From Globisporangium splendens (taxonomy: Eukaryota; Oomycota; Peronosporomycetes; Pythiales; Pythiaceae): a stretch of 64,000 bases of DNA. Positions 11,430-22,210 of this stretch are shown in pieces (the stretch's first letter is position 1; each line of letters opens with the position of its first letter). Made by a program: the position numbers and the translations under genes. The stretch covers positions 372,001 to 436,000 of the forward strand of contig VFIW01000024.1 in NCBI GenBank assembly GCA_006386115.1. The letters run 5' to 3'. The notes beneath the pieces are model-generated. The model was given only the letters and a program-made list of their open reading frames with translations, ran no database searches and was not told where the DNA came from.

Positions 11430-14101
11430 TTACAGAACTGTCGTCGATAAAGTATCGGCAGCTTGCTCAATCGTCTGGCAAAGTCGAATCAGTTCGCGCT
11501 TTATGGTGATCGGATTGCCGCTCTTGAGCTCCTGGGTGACTCCAGGATAGTACCCGACGCGGTAATCGTCCCATTCCGAGATGCCGTACAGTGCCTAATT
11601 TCAACAACAACAATTGTGAGCTTACATGCTGCCAACGTAAACTATAAAGAAGGAGAGGGTACGTACGTGTTTGAGCCACGGCATGTGAGGCAATCCGGCT
11701 GGCAAGAGGAACGCTTTCTCCGTCATCAGCAATCGCGTGTTCATTTCACGGACCCGCTTGAGGTCGACGACCAACTCGCCGCTGATGAGGTTCACCATGT
11801 GGTCCGACATATCGTGCATTTCCTGGGCAACTGCAAGAGCCACTTTCTCGAACGTCGTGATCGAGGAGGTCAGACCGAGTTTCCCAATCGCATCGATCAG
11901 GTACGCTTCGCCATAACGCAAGTCCCACGCAACCTCAGTGAAGTCGTATTGCAAAAAGATCGCATCGCTGAACGAGAGCATGATGCTGCCGTAGAGCTGA
12001 GCTGCCGCACGATGGAACGAGAAAGTTGGATCCGCAAACTTCTTTGTCCATTCGATCGTATCGTTTCCGCTGTTTTCGACACCGTAGTAGCCACCTTCGA
12101 AGCTCATCTCGAGCGACGGAATGCCGAGACGAGCCAAAAAGGGCGAAATGCGATTGCCAGAGCCTGGGAGACTGATCTTTGGGAGCTTGGCCGAGGGGAA
12201 GTCCTCTTCGTGTACTGGAGCCAAGAAGAGAAGATAGAATCGCCCTAAAGACATCAAGCAAAGAAAATGGTTAAAGCAGGGTCTAGGCAGTACCATGAGA
12301 GTGCGCAGTGTGAGACTTGCATCATCTGGTAAGTCTTCGCGCTTGAACGTCGTGTTGAGTGGCAGCAAGTGGATTTCTGGCTCGTCGTCAGCGTCAGCGT
12401 CGTCTGGAGTGGTATCTGGAGCAGTGACATCTTCAGCAAGTCTTCGATCCGAATTCTGCTTTACCACAGCGGTCTTGCCACTTGACAAAAGACGAAGCTG
12501 GCGTTGCTTTGAAGCAAAGAACTTCTCCACACTGACTTCTGCTTTTGGCTGCTGCACCTCGGCCGACATGAGGTAAATGTTCTTGTGCAGCGATGCGGCA
12601 GCTTCACAATCCAATGGACCTGCACCTCGCACTGCATCGCGTACGTTCAGGTACACGACACCACGGCCTCCCAAGTGGCTGGAATGGCGATCGATCCACT
12701 CGGAGCTGCCAACCGAACCGAATTGCTCCCCTCCGAAAGATGCGAACAATAGCGTTCGATGGGGAACCCAACCGTTCGTCAGAAGATCACCAACAGCGCG
12801 GAGCATCTCGATAAACACGGCATTGCCCGAGCCTGGTGACACGGCGCCAGCGTTCAACGAGTCGCGTTGTGACCCGACAATCACATAGCGATCGCCTTCT
12901 CGGGATCCCTTGATAGTGATGAGCAAGTTCCAGACTTTCTTGAGCGAGTACTTGTTCTTGTTTTCCACTGAAATCACCACATCGCTTGGACCCGCGCGGT
13001 AAACCGCTCCAAGACCTCCTCCGAAACGCGACGAGCCAAACACTTCGGATGCATTTTTGCCTTGAGTGATGGATTTCATGAGCGTCTGGGCAACCTTGGC
13101 GCTCACTGGCATGCTGACAATCGTAGGGAGGATGTTGAACGTGTTATTCTCTGAGAACACTTCTTCAACCGTGATTCGGTCGATCGCGGTCGCCGAAAAG
13201 CCATCTGGAGTGGACGGATCTCCGTTGCCCATGCACACGCTTCCGAACGACGCTTGGTCGCTTACTCTCCATGGACCATCCGGGTACTCCGAGCCTTTCG
13301 TTGCACCGTCATCAGCAGGATCACTGTCAGGAAACGAGTTTTTTACTCTAGGTTAGTACCAAATAGCTTTTGTTGGAAATCAACTGACATCATGAGACTT
13401 ACTTGTATGTGATAATACCAGCAGCTCCATGCTTTCCGGCGATGGTCACTTTGGCTGGAAGGGTGATATCGCCCGTCCGCACCAGGACGATGTTGCCTTC
13501 GACATCGACGCCAGCTTTCTTCAGCGCTTCATATTCGTCTGACGTGCCGTAGTTTGCGTACACCAACTTCCCCGTTGCACTTCCATTCTTCGCATAAAAG
13601 TGGAACGGCGGCAGCTGCAGGACGAGAGTAAAGCCAGGGATATTAGTTCGAGATATCGTGCGAATGATTGGAACTAAAAGCAGCAAACATGAGCTCACCG
13701 GCGTTCGCGAGTTTTTCTTGGTCTTGAAGTTTGCCATGAGGTCAAACACCACAGGGTTCGCACTGTCCTTCACCTCGATCTTGAGCGTTTCGAGCTCGTT
13801 CACTAGGATCTCAAACTCGTCAATCTTGATTGACCGACATGAAAAGCCCGGGAATCGTGGCGATCCCAACTCGCTTGCGACGCGTGATTTCCTCGTCCGT
13901 GAGATCCTCATCGATTAGACCCACGCGAGAACTATCGATGTAGAGATTCTTCGCACCGAGCAAGTGGTTTCTGGACTCGTCTTCATCTCCGTCTTCATAT
14001 TCCTCAGCTGATCGGCTAAGGTCGAGCTTCAACGAGGGCTTCTGCTGCAGCGAGTCACCCTTGATGATGCTGACTTTGTCTTCATTTTTACTCGCCGCCA
14101 T
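11430..14101 (-). pseudogene. M28 / glutamate carboxypeptidase II-like protein, zinc ligands lost, frames broken
   Basis: Minus-strand exons 14101-13699, 13614-13403, 13347-12294, 12244-11667 and 11594-11430, with introns of 84, 55, 49 and 72 bp, encode a protein of the GCPII/transferrin-receptor type. The PA domain (PPFHFYAKNGSATGKLVYAN, then GKHGAAGIITY) and the M28 domain (DRYVIVGSQRDS, LLFASFGGEQFGSVGSSEW) are followed by a C-terminal dimerisation domain (KAFLLPAGLPHMPWLKH, ALYGISEWDDYR). Aligning to the family from memory, four and probably all five zinc ligands are replaced: His to Gln (GSQRDS), Asp to Ser (AGAVSPGSG), Glu to Gln (GGEQFG), Asp probably to Arg (YLNVRDA) and His to Asn (NSGNDT). 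Two breaks need explaining: near 13830 between the N-terminal and PA frames, and near 12205 between SIFSSWLQYTK and EDFPSAKLPKIS. The usual N-terminal membrane anchor is missing. Dead paralogue, pseudogene or sequence errors are all possible; family assignment is firm. Confidence 0.72.
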
Positions 14102-15040
14102 CGCAACTGACGCCTCTGTCGCTGTCTACTCCCGACACGGCAGCTTCAACTGATGTCTTCGTTGGCTGCTTCTCTCTCTCCAGCGTAAGGTTGCGCTGTG
14201 TGAAGCTCTGCCGATGGGGAAAAGAAGGAATGACACCTTCGGTTGCCATATTTTGTGTGTCTCGGGCACTCGCAGCAGCTATTTCTGTGCATGGGACGTT
14301 GGTGAACGGATTCCTCACAGCCAGCAGCGGAACAGCAGCGATATAAATACCTCGGGCTGCTTCCATTTTCGCTCGGTTGCGCATGGGCTGAACCGAGCCA
14401 ATGGCATTCTTTCCTTCTCGCTATTCTTGCAGCCCTGGACAGAAACAAACGTGCGCACCTTTCTTCAGCCGTATTTTTATCACGTGTTGCTCACCTGACA
14501 CGAGCGCATATCTCTCGTGGACACAAGATCGAGGGCAGCAGTGTCCTGCATCTTGAATAGCTTTGCATGAACAAACGGATTGAGTGCTTCTCAAATGACC
14601 ATGGCAAAGCCGTTCGCAGTCCTCCTGCGATCTGATTTTCCATGTTGGCAATTGCTGTTACCCAACCAGATTCTCTCCATCACCGGCTCGGCATTCCTAG
14701 TACTACGATCTCTATGCTATATCCTTACTTGTTTCTGTCGTTGTAACTATTCTTTTTCATGTTTCTTGTTTTGACTTCTTCCACGCGTTTTCCTTCGTTT
14801 TCCTTCATTTTCTACCGGAAAAAAAACTTCACCACCACTTGATTGTACACGCTACTTTTCACACACATCTTTGTCCTAATTAATGTACACCTCCACTGAA
14901 GAGCTTGCATCTTGCAACTTCAGTCCCGCCGTTCTTTTTCTTCATTCTTCACCACACCGTTTTGTCAAAATTTGTCTTGATCGTACCGTTTCTCTGGGTC
15001 TTCCGTTTCTTCTCTTCAAAACGTCACACCACAAACTCAG
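14102..15040. other. Intergenic region upstream of the M28-like gene
   Basis: About 940 bp lie between the M28-like start and the PI4K-like stop, both genes being on the minus strand. A short CT tract is at about 14170-14180 and the stretch 14740-15010 is T-rich on the plus strand. No coding potential is recognised. Confidence 0.45.
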
Positions 15041-16543
15041 TTAGCTGAAGCAACTGATGCTTCGAACCTTCTTCTTCGGCATGTCGTCGAACATCTTCAG
15101 CGCCGCTTGTTCAACCTCAGCAACAAGAGCATCAAAGAACTCCAACCCGCCATCTTGCTCCGAAAGACCAGTTTGCTTTTCCACTGTTGCCGCTGCGTTC
15201 ACGACAAGATCTTCCAGAGTAGATGGTGAGGTGAAATCCCCTTCGCGCTGCAAACAGTTCGCGATTTCAAACAATGAATATCCAGCATCTGCGCCAATCT
15301 TCAATATAGCGGTGCTTAGACGCATCGTAGTAATGCACTCTTCTTCGATCTCTAGAGAGCGAAGAATCGTAGCATCACGGTCGATGTCCAACGCTGCGAT
15401 ATGATCCAATTCAGCACCAGTGAATGGAAATTGCGCTTGAGGCCAGTGAAGCCAATCGAAGGTCGCAGAGTCAAGATGCTTGTACGACGGGAGACAAAAG
15501 CCATGGTCAATAGGAGTCATCTGGTACGTCTGCTCATCTGGGCGCGAGCTCAGCAAGATGTTGCCGGCGTGACGGTCAGTGTTAAAGAGACGAACGTCGA
15601 GAATTCCGATCTTGTGGACCTCAGGAATGGCAAACTTGAGCGTCCCCATATCTTCAGCTGAGCACTCCGACGGCACAAAGCGCTGCATGGAACCCTCCTT
15701 TTCTTCCCCATGGACAGCCAATGTCATGACAGTTGTCACTGGCACACCACTGAAATTTCCATAGGTTTCATCAAGGAGATAGGCAGCACGCTCACGCAAC
15801 GCACCATTTCCAACTCGGAACCCTTTGTTGACAGGGTGCTCAGTCTCACCAACCACTGCATTTTCTTTCACATACCCGCGTGGGTTCTTTGGAGCCATGT
15901 ACTCCTCATCACGTGGTTTGAAAATACCCAGTGGGACCGACTTCTTGCGCAACGATTGCTCGTGCAAGAAGTAGACACCACCACAGCCTTCGCTGGTGAT
16001 CTGGAACTGACTCACGCCGTTCGACATGGCCGAGTTGACTTCATTTTGAAAGCAGAGCGAAGCTTCACTTGACAACCACTTGTCAGGAATCACTTGGGAT
16101 TCCGTGACCTTGACATCTTCTTCCACTGGAGCAGATCGGGAAAAGAAGTCACGGAATCGCAAGCGACGGCTATCGTTAGACTCCGCCTTGTTCATCCACG
16201 AGGACGTCGTCGGCGACTCCGGTCGTTGGATTTGGAAGCGCGACATCTTCGGGAAGAGCTTCGCTACGAACGCTTGCTGGAACAACCCCTTCGCGCTCAC
16301 CTGCGGGCACCCGTGCACGAGCAGCGCCGCGTTTTGACGCGAGTTTCTGCGCGCGCTTTTCGACCGCGTCATCTTTCTCGCCCCAGCGGTCTGCCACTTG
16401 TCTCCATCTTCCACACCATTCGCATCATCACTGCCGTGCTTGTCACCGTGGACATTGTTGTCGATCTCGTACACTCGCCCCTGCGAGACCATCGTCGTCG
16501 TCGTCGGGAGTCCGCGATATAGCCACCAGTCTGCGAGTCCCAT
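15041..16543 (-). CDS. Phosphatidylinositol 4-kinase (type II/gamma-like)
   Basis: A single-exon gene of 500 aa. Residues about 1-165 are low complexity with Lys/Arg-rich stretches and no recognised domain. The kinase domain begins near 175 with the glycine-rich element GGVYFLHE and the ATP-binding lysine in GIFKPRDEEYMAPKNPRGY, continues with GNGALRERAAYLLDE, and has the catalytic loop DVRLFNTDRHAGNIL and metal-binding PIDHGFCLP. DHG in place of DFG, and the DRHxGN loop, are typical of the PI4K type II and plant PI4K-gamma group (PF00454). Expected role: phosphorylation of phosphatidylinositol at position 4, or protein phosphorylation as reported for some plant gamma members. No ubiquitin-like domain precedes the kinase, unlike many plant relatives. 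ATG 16543 opens the frame. Confidence 0.85.
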   Translation of the reverse strand: MGLADWWLYRGLPTTTTMVSQGRVYEIDNNVHGDKHGSDDANGVEDGDKWQTAGARKMTRSKSARRNSRQNAALLVHGCPQVSAKGLFQQAFVAKLFPKMSRFQIQRPESPTTSSWMNKAESNDSRRLRFRDFFSRSAPVEEDVKVTESQVIPDKWLSSEASLCFQNEVNSAMSNGVSQFQITSEGCGGVYFLHEQSLRKKSVPLGIFKPRDEEYMAPKNPRGYVKENAVVGETEHPVNKGFRVGNGALRERAAYLLDETYGNFSGVPVTTVMTLAVHGEEKEGSMQRFVPSECSAEDMGTLKFAIPEVHKIGILDVRLFNTDRHAGNILLSSRPDEQTYQMTPIDHGFCLPSYKHLDSATFDWLHWPQAQFPFTGAELDHIAALDIDRDATILRSLEIEEECITTMRLSTAILKIGADAGYSLFEIANCLQREGDFTSPSTLEDLVVNAAATVEKQTGLSEQDGGLEFFDALVAEVEQAALKMFDDMPKKKVRSISCFS

Positions 16544-16884
16544 GTTCGCCTAAAAAAAGATCGCCTTGCTTCTGTGAACAACTGCTTCTTCGATGTATAA
16601 ACTTCCTCTCCTGCTGAGCGCGCTACCGGACGCGGAAGCGAGCAACAAACAGCGAGAAGAAAGAACACACGAGACGCTGGAATCAGGACGCGAAGCGCTC
16701 TTCGGCGGTCGATCGACACAGGCGACGGACAGCGACGAAGAGAGCGACGGCGAGCGACACGGACGACGGGCACTCGCACACACACACACACAGCAGCAGC
16801 TATCGGACGAGCTCGGCGGGCAGTGGCAATGCAGGCGTTGGAGCGAACAGAAGGTGGCTGGCGGTTTGTATGGAAAGCGACGCG

Positions 16885-16906
16885 CTCTCTCTCTCTCTCT
16901 CTCTCT
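16885..16906. repeat. CT dinucleotide microsatellite
   Basis: About 11 uninterrupted CT units in the presumed promoter of the PI4K-like gene, which lies on the other strand, so the repeat reads GA on that gene's coding strand. Confidence 0.9.
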
Positions 16907-17805
16907 TCTGGGGACGGTGACAAATTGCGGAATGGAGTGCTTTACTCAGGCGCTGCACGTTCATGCACACATGGGAAGAAAAATGCGCACTCTCTTTACT
17001 GTACGCTACGGTATGGACATGGAAAGAAAAGCCAGACTTGGCTTGGACTGCAACTTTTCGGGGAGGGTTGTCGGATTGTGCACTCTCTTACAATTCTTGA
17101 TCAGATTATGGCACTATTGACAATCTATTCTAATCTCAAGTCTAGACATACTTGCATAACACAGACCGCTACAATTCAAAATTCGATATTTGTCTTTAGT
17201 GCAATTGCGCACTCTATCTTGCATTGAACTATAGGTGCTTGTCTCTCCAATATTTGCAGAAAGGGATGGGGGGAATAAATCAGCAGACGGGGCGAGATCT
17301 GCTCTTCCCAAGTACAACTGTGGGTTTAAATTACCAAACACACCTACCCCTGATTGATCCTCTTCTACGTGTCCAAAATATACTGTAAAATCTGCCTCTG
17401 ACATTCAACCACGTGTGCTAATAATCCTCTCGAACGTTCCAGACAATTCGATATAAAGAGGTGATCCTTCGAACAATAGCCTCTCTCTTTCCTCTGCTGC
17501 AGGTGAACAGTGTGGTCCTGATTGTTGCTGCTCCATCATCTCCCTCTTTAAGACCATTACTCTGGCATGCACAGAGTGACGCGAAACATCCGGTTTGCGT
17601 CAAGTGAACAGTGCGTGTGGATTGGCCCAAAAATAAACCACGAGAGTGGCGCGCGAGAAGGTCCAACTGTGGGAGGGCGATAGGGGGTGGACCATCATCC
17701 CAAGTCGATCTGTGCGTGCTAACCGGGAGAAAGCGATTGTGAACACCACAAGAAGTGCGTGCGACAGTGAACAGCAGTGTATTGGGTGCGGGAAGAGGGC
17801 ACGCG

Positions 17806-17832
17806 TCTCTCTCTCTCTCTCTCGTGTGTGTG
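17806..17832. repeat. Compound CT / GT microsatellite
   Basis: About eight CT units followed, after a single C, by about five GT units. It is not near a recognised gene start. Confidence 0.85.
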
Positions 17833-18770
17833 TGCGCCAGCGCACGGCGCCTTGGCACAGCAGGAGACCAGGATGTGGCTGTCGCGGAGGCAGACGAGCG
17901 TGGCGTGGCGCGAGTTGAAGGAACGCTCTCGCACTGCACACGAAGCAGACGTTTTAATTGTTGTGTAGTACAGTATGAGAATGTAGAAAATTAACAAGCT
18001 CTATGCAGGTAGAGACGGATCTGGTGAGTAGATATGCACAAAATGATGCTGCCTCAAGCACTCGATAATGGGCATGTGGATGGAGTCAATTCTTTGTGTG
18101 TGTCGTGCTCACTGAGCTTGGGAGTTTCGTTCTACCCATCCAGCCGGACAAATCGAATATTCTTCGCTGCATTAGCAAACAGCAGCCATCGCACACCTTG
18201 ACTGCTGTGTTCATGGGACTTTTCGAAGAAGGGACCATCGCAGTGTGTATGTGAATGCAGGTTGATGAACATGAAATGCTTCTGCTGGCATGTACTTGAT
18301 GCTCCGACTCAAACGAAGAATGGAAAGAAGAGAGAGAGCGCCACTGACTGGATCGAATGGAACCGTCGCATCCGCTCACGACACGTGCGGATTGCGCTTG
18401 CAGAACCCAGGCATCGTCGTTGCTGCAAACGTAATTCTGTATGGCGAGCATAGAGTGTTCGCATGCAAAGAGTAGGATTTTGAAAATGCAGAACTGCTCG
18501 CACAGGATCTTGAAAAGGCGCAAACAATTGCTGAGGTGGTGCGCTCGGATTGGCCAAAAAGACAGTTTGATACTGAATGTCTGACGCCTCATTGGAACAA
18601 AAACGAAGCAAAACTCGACTGCAACATCTTGCAGCATCAGCAAAAGTGTGCCAAACGCGACAAAGTGGCAAGCGATGGCGCCGTAAACGAAATGGAATCA
18701 TGTATCAATAATTACACAAAGATGCATCCACGCAGTAAACATCGCCAGAGAGAACATGGAGCCACTGTGC

Positions 18771-21700
18771 TTAATGCGTCAAGTACTTCTCCACCTCCGC
18801 GTTCGAGACGGCATGCTCTTGCTTTGCCAGCTGCAGTTCAGCCCAAGTGTCGTCCGACACACCAGGGTCCCGCTCAGCGTCACTCCATTTGTCCTCCTCC
18901 TCAGCAGTTTCTTCTTTCTCCATGGCTGGCGGGTGCTCTTCGCTCGCCTTGCTTTCTTGATGATCCGTCAGTCTGCGCTGTGTTGGCGCATGAGCAAAAT
19001 CCCTGTCCATAGCCACTTGACGGCGAAGCCTGAGCATCAACGGTCTGAAAGCAGGCTTCCGCCCAGTGATGAACGTTTGCCCTGCTGCATCTTCAACGGA
19101 AATTGCTTTCACGATCTCTGGCATGAACTGCACTCGCTGAGCGCGACAATCAAGCATCTCGGACCACAACTGCACGACGTCACGGCCGCTGCCAAACATT
19201 GGGAGACTGCGCACAGTGTCAAGTGTGCGGCGCAACGACTCAGTGGCGTCGGGGGACAATGTGCGTCCGTCATTTTCGCTCTTTGCCACCGTAACCTTCA
19301 GGCAATCCTCCGTTTCCCAGTCGTAAAAGTCCACAAAACGAGTAAAGCGGCTCTTCAGACCAGCATTGCGATCGAGCATCTCGTCCAGATCACGTGGACG
19401 CCTTGGTTCGTCGCGGTTGCCCCAAAATCTTGAATCTCGAAGCGTTTAATGCTCGCCTGTTTGCTGTGGTGTTTTGGATGAACAGCAACAATTGGAATCA
19501 TCTTGGGTTGAAACACTGGGCGAGACCAAATATCGTCGTGCTTATCAAGAGAACTCTTGAATCTTTCCAACAGCATGAGCTTCCTTTCGAGAAAATCAAT
19601 GTGGCCAGCTCGATCCATCTTAATTGTCGTGCAGCGTGGACTTGCAAGTGGCAATAAGCTTTCGCTCGCGCCATTTGGTGGCCACACAATCTTGCTTGAC
19701 TCCTCCAGCATTTGCTTCGTCGCAATTATTTCACCCAACAGGAGGTCATACGAACACGAAGGGCACTGCTCTGGGATTCCTTGCTTGCACTGTTGCATTT
19801 GGAAATTATGCCCATTGCTGCATGACCATGCAGTTTCTGTTTCGCAATGAGCAGCGCTGCTCGAAGATGAGCATCTGCCAGGTACGGTTCCCTTGCATAT
19901 TTTGAAATTCCAGCATTCTTTGTCAGTCATTCTGTCGCATTTCATCGTCGAGATGTCACGAGAGCATTGCACTTCGACTTCATGGCCACAATGAGCAAGA
20001 GATTTCGTCACTCTCTCCACGAAAGGCGGTGCCTGAGTTCTTCCATCGGGTTGCAACAGCTTCATCGCCTTTCCACAGCCCATGCGGATTTCATGACCAC
20101 AGCCTTTACTTCGTCGTACAAGGAGGGATCTCTTGCATTCTTGAACAACCGACGCCAGAACGGTAGGTAGTGCCAAAGGTGGAGGCAGCGTATCTTCTAA
20201 AATACTGCTCTTGTGAAGAAGCTCAACTGATTAGCCAGTGCTGCATTCCCGGTAATTGAAGAGCTGGCAACACTGCTGCCAGCCTATGGTTTCTACGAGC
20301 TCAATTTTGCAGCGTATTCGCAAGGTATCTTCACTTCATGGCCGCAGCACGGGTTTGCGACAGATACCATTTCTTTGCAAGCCGTTGTCAAATTCCGGGC
20401 CAAATCGTGTGCGACTTGTTGTGTGTGCTGACACTTTCTCAAGAGTTTCACTATGTGATTGCACCGAATACCCAGACCCAAGTCCCGAAACTCGCTGCCC
20501 ATCTTGCTCTCATCAATTGCAGAACAGGTGACTTCGCATGTCCTCGATCATTCCTTCACCTGGTTTTGGTTTTAACGCACTGATACTTGAACCGCCATTC
20601 GCGGCTGCAGATCCAGTACTGGGCTTAGCTTCATCTATCGCTGCTTTAGAGCGATGCGTCGAACAACATTGATGGCCAGGTAGAGGAGGGCTTCCACAAG
20701 GTTTTCCCTTTGCATTCTTCGAAAGGCATTTTCGCGGTCTTGTCTCGTCTTGCTGAGAGATCCAGTCACTTTCGAAATCGTCTTCCTCACTGAGAAAATC
20801 AAAAGCATCCCGATTCTTTTTCTTCGGCATGTGGGCGATGTGGTCAGAGCAATTCAAAATATTGAGGGACATTGCAAGAGACTTGCAACGAGCACCATAT
20901 TTTTCTGATCCCCTGGCATTCCATCTTGGTATGTCCCTCACAGACGTACGAGGATACTTGCAGTTCGAAACAGTGCACAGACGACTGGGACAATACATAT
21001 TTGTCGGAGCAACTGCGTCGGCGCATTGAGAATCCTGGACAATCAACATGTGTTTGCATCTGTGGTCACAACAGAGGCGACTCTCCCCGTCCGAAACATT
21101 GCCGCGCTCGGGGACAACACACGCGGGCAGCGGTGCGAATCCAGTTATCAACCGATGCAAAATTTCAGCAGTGTCCATCGCGGGATCGTAGCGGCGGATG
21201 CCATCAAACAGCAATGATACATCGTTTGGCTTCAGCGAGCTTGATCCTTTCCCGATTGCATCTTGCGCCGCATCGATAATTTGTTGAGAATCAATAGCAG
21301 TGTCATCCAGAAGCTCGCTTTCTTCAGCGGTCTTTTTCGCCCCAATTAGTAAGCTCATGCAACGCACCATTGCGGTGATTGACCCGCCGGATGCTTTTGA
21401 TTCGACGGCCGCATCGTGACACACACGACGATCTCGTTTCTGTCTCTCGTCGTCATGGTCCTCGGACTTCGAGTCCAACACACCCTGATCGTAAAGAGCA
21501 TGGTACTCTCCAATCTTCATACTAATCTGCTTGGACCCGAGCGATGAACTTGACGACTTTGTCTCTAGATACGGCGAGAGTTCCGGCTCATTGCATCCGC
21601 CTCCAATTCAAATCAGTGGCCGATAGCAGCTATCACCCGCGTTCCTCTTGTTTGCGTCGTGATTCGTGTGTGGTTCTCTGTGCACAAGATCCAGCAGGAA

Positions 21701-22210
21701 CTCACCGATCGCATGATTTTTGTTCGGTTTAAATTCAGCAATGCTCCATTTTCGAACGGCACCGGCATCAAACTTTGGCGCTCCAGCGCACTCGAGACAG
21801 GGACAAATTCGGGACAAAGGTCTGACAATCGACAATCGCGACTGCGATCCCTTTAAGCACGTTTCGCTCGAGAAGCGGATTCATGCTGCCATCGTCTGAG
21901 TAGTTCAGTAGGCTGAGCGCCACCTTTCCGTCCTCACGCTTCTGAAATTCATCTCGACTATCTCCGTGAAGCGCCACTTTTGCCCAATAAACGTCATCTG
22001 TGAGTTGCAACGTACTTCCTCGACTCGAAAGCAGCACAATGCCGGACAAGTTTGGACAAGCCAAACGCTTCGTGGTTTTCCAATGAACAGCGCGCTCCGG
22101 GAGCCTTCAAGAAGAAGCATCGTGAAGATGAACCGTCCCGTCGTACACGGTTGCTGAAATGGTTCGATCGTAAATGTGGGTCGATGCACGGCTTGAAGGA
22201 AGACCACGAA
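18771..22210 (-). pseudogene. Remnant of a ZNFX1-like / NF-X1 zinc finger / CbxX-type AAA+ gene
   Basis: Pieces of one large protein lie in order on the minus strand in changing frames. At 22200-21800 a segment resembles the region before the helicase core of ZNFX1-type proteins (VYWAKVALHG, VAIVDCQTFVP), but it has an in-frame TGA at 22109-22107 and a frame change near 21815 (continuing PEFVPVSSALERQS). At 21520-20513 comes an acidic region with Cys/His motifs (RKCLSKNAKGKPCG, then HQCCSTHR). NF-X1-like finger units follow (CCGHEVKIPCEYAAKLSS at about 20330; CGHEIRMGC, CGHEVEVQCS and CSNGHNFQMQQC within 20176-19355), with stops between. At 19390-18771 is the C-terminal part of a CbxX/CfqX AAA+ domain (DEMLDRNAGLKSRFTRFVDF, then FGSGRDVVQLWSEML). 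The Walker A and B parts of both motors are absent, which suggests internal deletion. Alternative: an intron-rich intact gene, but stops and shifts do not fall at plausible splice sites. Confidence 0.55.

Larger units (their letters stand above)
16544..18770. other. Gene-poor interval with CT and GT microsatellites
   Basis: About 2.2 kb without a supported gene. A CT repeat (about 16885-16906) lies 340 bp upstream of the PI4K-like start. A second CT repeat (about 17806-17822) runs directly into a GT repeat (about 17823-17832). Several open frames around 17600-18000 and 18086-18700 overlap on both strands, but none shows conserved motifs, so they are treated as chance. Confidence 0.5.
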
